From NCBI GenBank assembly GCA_015522055.1, contig WAMZ01000096.1:1-8099 (forward strand): 8,099 bases of DNA. Direction: 5' to 3'. Made by a program: the position numbers and the translations under genes. This document shows, one piece after another, positions 5,852 to 8,099 of the stretch. This stretch comes from Candidatus Geothermarchaeota archaeon (GTDB taxonomy: Archaea; Thermoproteota; Nitrososphaeria; Geothermarchaeales; JDFR-13). How positions within the stretch are numbered: the stretch's first letter is position 1; each line of letters starts with the position of its first letter. The notes under the pieces were generated by a model. That model saw only the letters and a list, made by a program, of their open reading frames with translations. It had not been told where the DNA came from and did not search any database.

Positions 5852-7173
5852 ATAAAGATATATTCAATGTAAATCCATCAGCCAAGCTTGTAGCATGGAT
5901 ACAGGGAGAGAACCTAGGCCCAAAGGAACTCGTCGCATTCGGCGCCAGAGGCACCATAAAGAGAGGCGACCCATACACATTATATCGTGAGGCTTTAGAA
6001 TCGGGAGACATAAACAATACGATAAATAAGATCCTAAATGTCACCATAGGCAGCGGCCACATAGATGTATTGGACCAGGCAACCTATACATTCGTATTCA
6101 GCGATATACCGAGGCTAGCCACATTATTCCTAGTGTCACCACCCTACCTAAGCCATCTACAGCAATCTATGAGGTATGTAGAGCCATATGGCGTATACCT
6201 ACCACCCGAACTCAATAGGGAGAACGAGATTAGGCAGGCTATGATTGAGGGCATAAACCTATATTATAAACTGGTTGAACTGGGGGCTCCTAAGGAGGAT
6301 GCACGATTCATACTACCTCTATACACCGTCACCAATATACAGACAACGGGAAATGTTAGGGAATATACCCACCTATATCTTATGGCGAGGGATAATGGAG
6401 TCCCACCCATCTGCAGAGAACTGGTAAGCATGGCTATAAACCAGATAGATAAAGAATTAACTATGGATAGAGAGGCTAACTATAATAGAATGAGGTATTT
6501 CCCAGCCCCAAACCTATTCAACCTAGAGGACCACCTCTCCAGCCTCATAGAGAGGTACGGGGAAAGCAATGTAACTCTACTATCATACAACCACCCAATA
6601 GATATTGATGAAAATATGTTGAAAAAGGCAATAAAATATGGGGATGAGTCGTATCTAGGGGTACTCAAACACATCAGCTACACATTCCTACTAAGGATGA
6701 GTATAGTCACATACCACCAGGCAGTGAGACAGAGGACATGGCAGCACCATGTAGAATCTATATATAAGGCCTTAGATAGACTAGATTACATCACACCCCC
6801 ATCTATAATAAAGTTAGGTCTCCACGGGAAATTCAGAGAGTATGTCGAGAAGCTATACAAGTTATACCATACATGGAGAGAGACATATCCCACAAACATA
6901 CTCATCGGCATAGTCTCACACGCCCACACAGTATATGACTTGGTCAAGATAGATGGATGGAACTATATAGGGGCCCTACCACTAAGGAGATGCCTAAGGG
7001 CACAATGGGAGATCAGGCAATTGATGTCCGAAGTCTCTAGACTTATATCTAGAGTAAACCCGAAATTAGGCAAATACAGTCTACCCACATGCAGGACACT
7101 CGGCGTCTGCTATGAAAAGAGGCCATGTGAACATGTCGATAAGCTCCTAGCGATGGAACCTATCATAAAATAG
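5848..7173 (+). CDS. Tandem ThyX-like (flavin-dependent thymidylate synthase fold) protein
   Basis: A 441-residue protein that appears to contain two ThyX-like domains; ordinary ThyX has one in about 210-260 residues. ThyX makes dTMP from dUMP with FAD and methylenetetrahydrofolate. Domain 1 (about 20-215) keeps H71, LQQSMRY (104-110), DARFILP (151-157) and NVRE (169-172). The RHR triad is replaced by S97-P98-P99, and AQxEIR by a PPICRE stretch (186-191). Domain 2 (about 265-405) has RQRTWQHHVES (294-304), with RQR in the RHR position, and a canonical RAQWEIRQL (384-392), but lacks the RxxLP and NxR motifs. The tail has C415, C421 and C427 with H429, spaced five residues apart, a possible metal site. 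It begins with GTG, overlaps the phosphatase gene by 4 bases and ends the operon. It may be a divergent thymidylate synthase or a related flavin/nucleotide enzyme. Membership of the fold is fairly sure; activity is not. Confidence 0.72.
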   Translation: MNKDIFNVNPSAKLVAWIQGENLGPKELVAFGARGTIKRGDPYTLYREALESGDINNTINKILNVTIGSGHIDVLDQATYTFVFSDIPRLATLFLVSPPYLSHLQQSMRYVEPYGVYLPPELNRENEIRQAMIEGINLYYKLVELGAPKEDARFILPLYTVTNIQTTGNVREYTHLYLMARDNGVPPICRELVSMAINQIDKELTMDREANYNRMRYFPAPNLFNLEDHLSSLIERYGESNVTLLSYNHPIDIDENMLKKAIKYGDESYLGVLKHISYTFLLRMSIVTYHQAVRQRTWQHHVESIYKALDRLDYITPPSIIKLGLHGKFREYVEKLYKLYHTWRETYPTNILIGIVSHAHTVYDLVKIDGWNYIGALPLRRCLRAQWEIRQLMSEVSRLISRVNPKLGKYSLPTCRTLGVCYEKRPCEHVDKLLAMEPIIK

Positions 7174-7188
7174 TGATACAATAATTCC

Positions 7189-8099
7189 TTAGTTATTATC
7201 GATATTTGCCTCCCTATATCCCTCCTTGAAGACCGCCTTAATAGATATATTACATGCAGAGGCATTGGGAAGCTTAAAGCTAATGTCCACAGACTCAAAG
7301 TTACTATCGAAATTACGGTATATCGATTCATAGTCCAGTAGACACATCTTACAAATCACACTGGGGTAATGCCCATCAACCAAACCATATTTAGACATAC
7401 TTCCATGTAAATACCTTTTCCAGCAGAGGGTGAATACACCCACCCAGATTACAACCCCATCATTCCTACTAATTCTCTCAGTAAAATCTAGGCTACGTAT
7501 ATAATTCTTAATCGGATAGTTATTGAGGAAGGTAGATAAATCCAACCCAAAGAGCCTAACAACCTCATTCATAATAGACATTACCTTATCAAGATATCCA
7601 TTCTCATATAGAAGGTCAACTAACCTATCCTCATCCACAATCTTCCTAAGCATAGTAACAATATAACTAAAGAAAGTAACATACCAATAGAGTAGCAGGA
7701 AAACCTCGATACCAAATAAAATCGACCTCCTAATATAAAGCCTAAGCGAATTTAGATCCTTACTCTCTAAACTCTTAACAACCCCCCTCTCAAGCTCATC
7801 CAAATAGACCTTAAAATAGTAATTATTTATCTTGATTACCGGCCTTCTACTCAAAATCTTATTATAAATCCACTTCTCATCTATATCATACTTCTTCAGA
7901 AACTTCCTCTCTACATAGGTAATCATATTCAGGAAAAATTTTCTAAGCCTACCAACACCATTAATCTCCTTACTAATTATAAACTCACGCCCAAAACCAT
8001 ACAAACTCTCCCTAATAATATTATACTTCTCCGACACAACCCCAATCTCAAAGATCGTATAGATCAAATATGTCTTATATCCATATCTATATTTCTTCC
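7189..8099 (-). CDS. Uncharacterised protein with a hydrophobic segment and a CxxC pair, 5' end outside the window (partial)
   Basis: I do not recognise this family. The frame is open to the right edge. The first candidate start, a TTG at 8067, has no convincing ribosome site, and the preceding codons encode a basic, tyrosine-rich KKYRYGYKTY, so the gene probably begins beyond the window. Counting from that TTG, the visible 292 residues comprise a basic, aromatic N-terminal part, a strongly hydrophobic stretch at about 115-140 (ILFGIEVFLLLYWYVTFFSY at 116-135) that could be a membrane helix or buried core helix, a charged helical part at 141-175, and a C-terminal part with C239 and C242 in ICKMC plus C215 and C272. 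No signal peptide can be judged because the start is missing. Codon use resembles the neighbours, arguing for a real gene. It converges on the ThyX-like gene with a 15-base gap. Confidence 0.6.
   Translation of the reverse strand, partial: KKYRYGYKTYLIYTIFEIGVVSEKYNIIRESLYGFGREFIISKEINGVGRLRKFFLNMITYVERKFLKKYDIDEKWIYNKILSRRPVIKINNYYFKVYLDELERGVVKSLESKDLNSLRLYIRRSILFGIEVFLLLYWYVTFFSYIVTMLRKIVDEDRLVDLLYENGYLDKVMSIMNEVVRLFGLDLSTFLNNYPIKNYIRSLDFTERISRNDGVVIWVGVFTLCWKRYLHGSMSKYGLVDGHYPSVICKMCLLDYESIYRNFDSNFESVDISFKLPNASACNISIKAVFKEGYREANIDNN

Noticed and set aside
7180..7197. AATAA...TTATT inverted repeat in the convergent gap after the ThyX-like gene, as a terminator
   Set aside because: The arms are five A/T-only base pairs with an 8-base loop, which is expected by chance in this A/T-rich sequence.
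8065..8067. TTG at 8065-8067 as the true start of the right-most minus-strand gene
   Set aside because: No ribosome site precedes it and the frame stays open to the window edge, so an upstream start is more likely.

Overview
This looks like a piece of a thermophilic archaeal chromosome, most likely from the Thermoproteota (crenarchaea). The grounds are archaeal-type families (a fused phosphoglucose/phosphomannose isomerase, an archaeal phosphoglycolate phosphatase, a PIN-PilT-KH ATPase), heavy use of AGA/AGG and ATA codons, A/T-rich TATA-box promoters with short leaders, GGAGG-type ribosome binding sites and frequent GTG/TTG starts. The genus cannot be fixed from the sequence alone. No rRNA, tRNA, CRISPR array, insertion sequence or long repeat was seen, and no gene-free stretch exceeds 136 bases.

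Layout from left to right: (1) the 3' part of a threonine synthase-like PLP enzyme, whose frame is open to the left edge; (2) an archaeal PIN-ATPase-KH protein with its own TATA box; (3) convergent to it after 14 bases, a class III aminotransferase on the minus strand; (4) a 136-base divergent promoter region; (5) a tightly packed plus-strand operon of bifunctional phosphoglucose/phosphomannose isomerase, HAD phosphatase of the phosphoglycolate phosphatase type, and a 441-residue double ThyX-like protein, with gene overlaps of 8 and 4 bases; (6) convergent to the operon after 15 bases, an unrecognised minus-strand gene whose frame is open to the right edge.

The threonine synthase and aminotransferase point to amino-acid metabolism, while the isomerase and phosphatase act on sugar or glycolate phosphates. 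The link to the third operon gene is not obvious. That gene is the most interesting object here: two ThyX (flavin-dependent thymidylate synthase) folds appear to be fused in one chain. The first has lost the RHR signature and AQxEIR but keeps other ligand residues. The second keeps an RHR-like RQR and AQWEIR but has lost most residues the first retained. It could build a composite active site or be a repurposed flavin/nucleotide protein.
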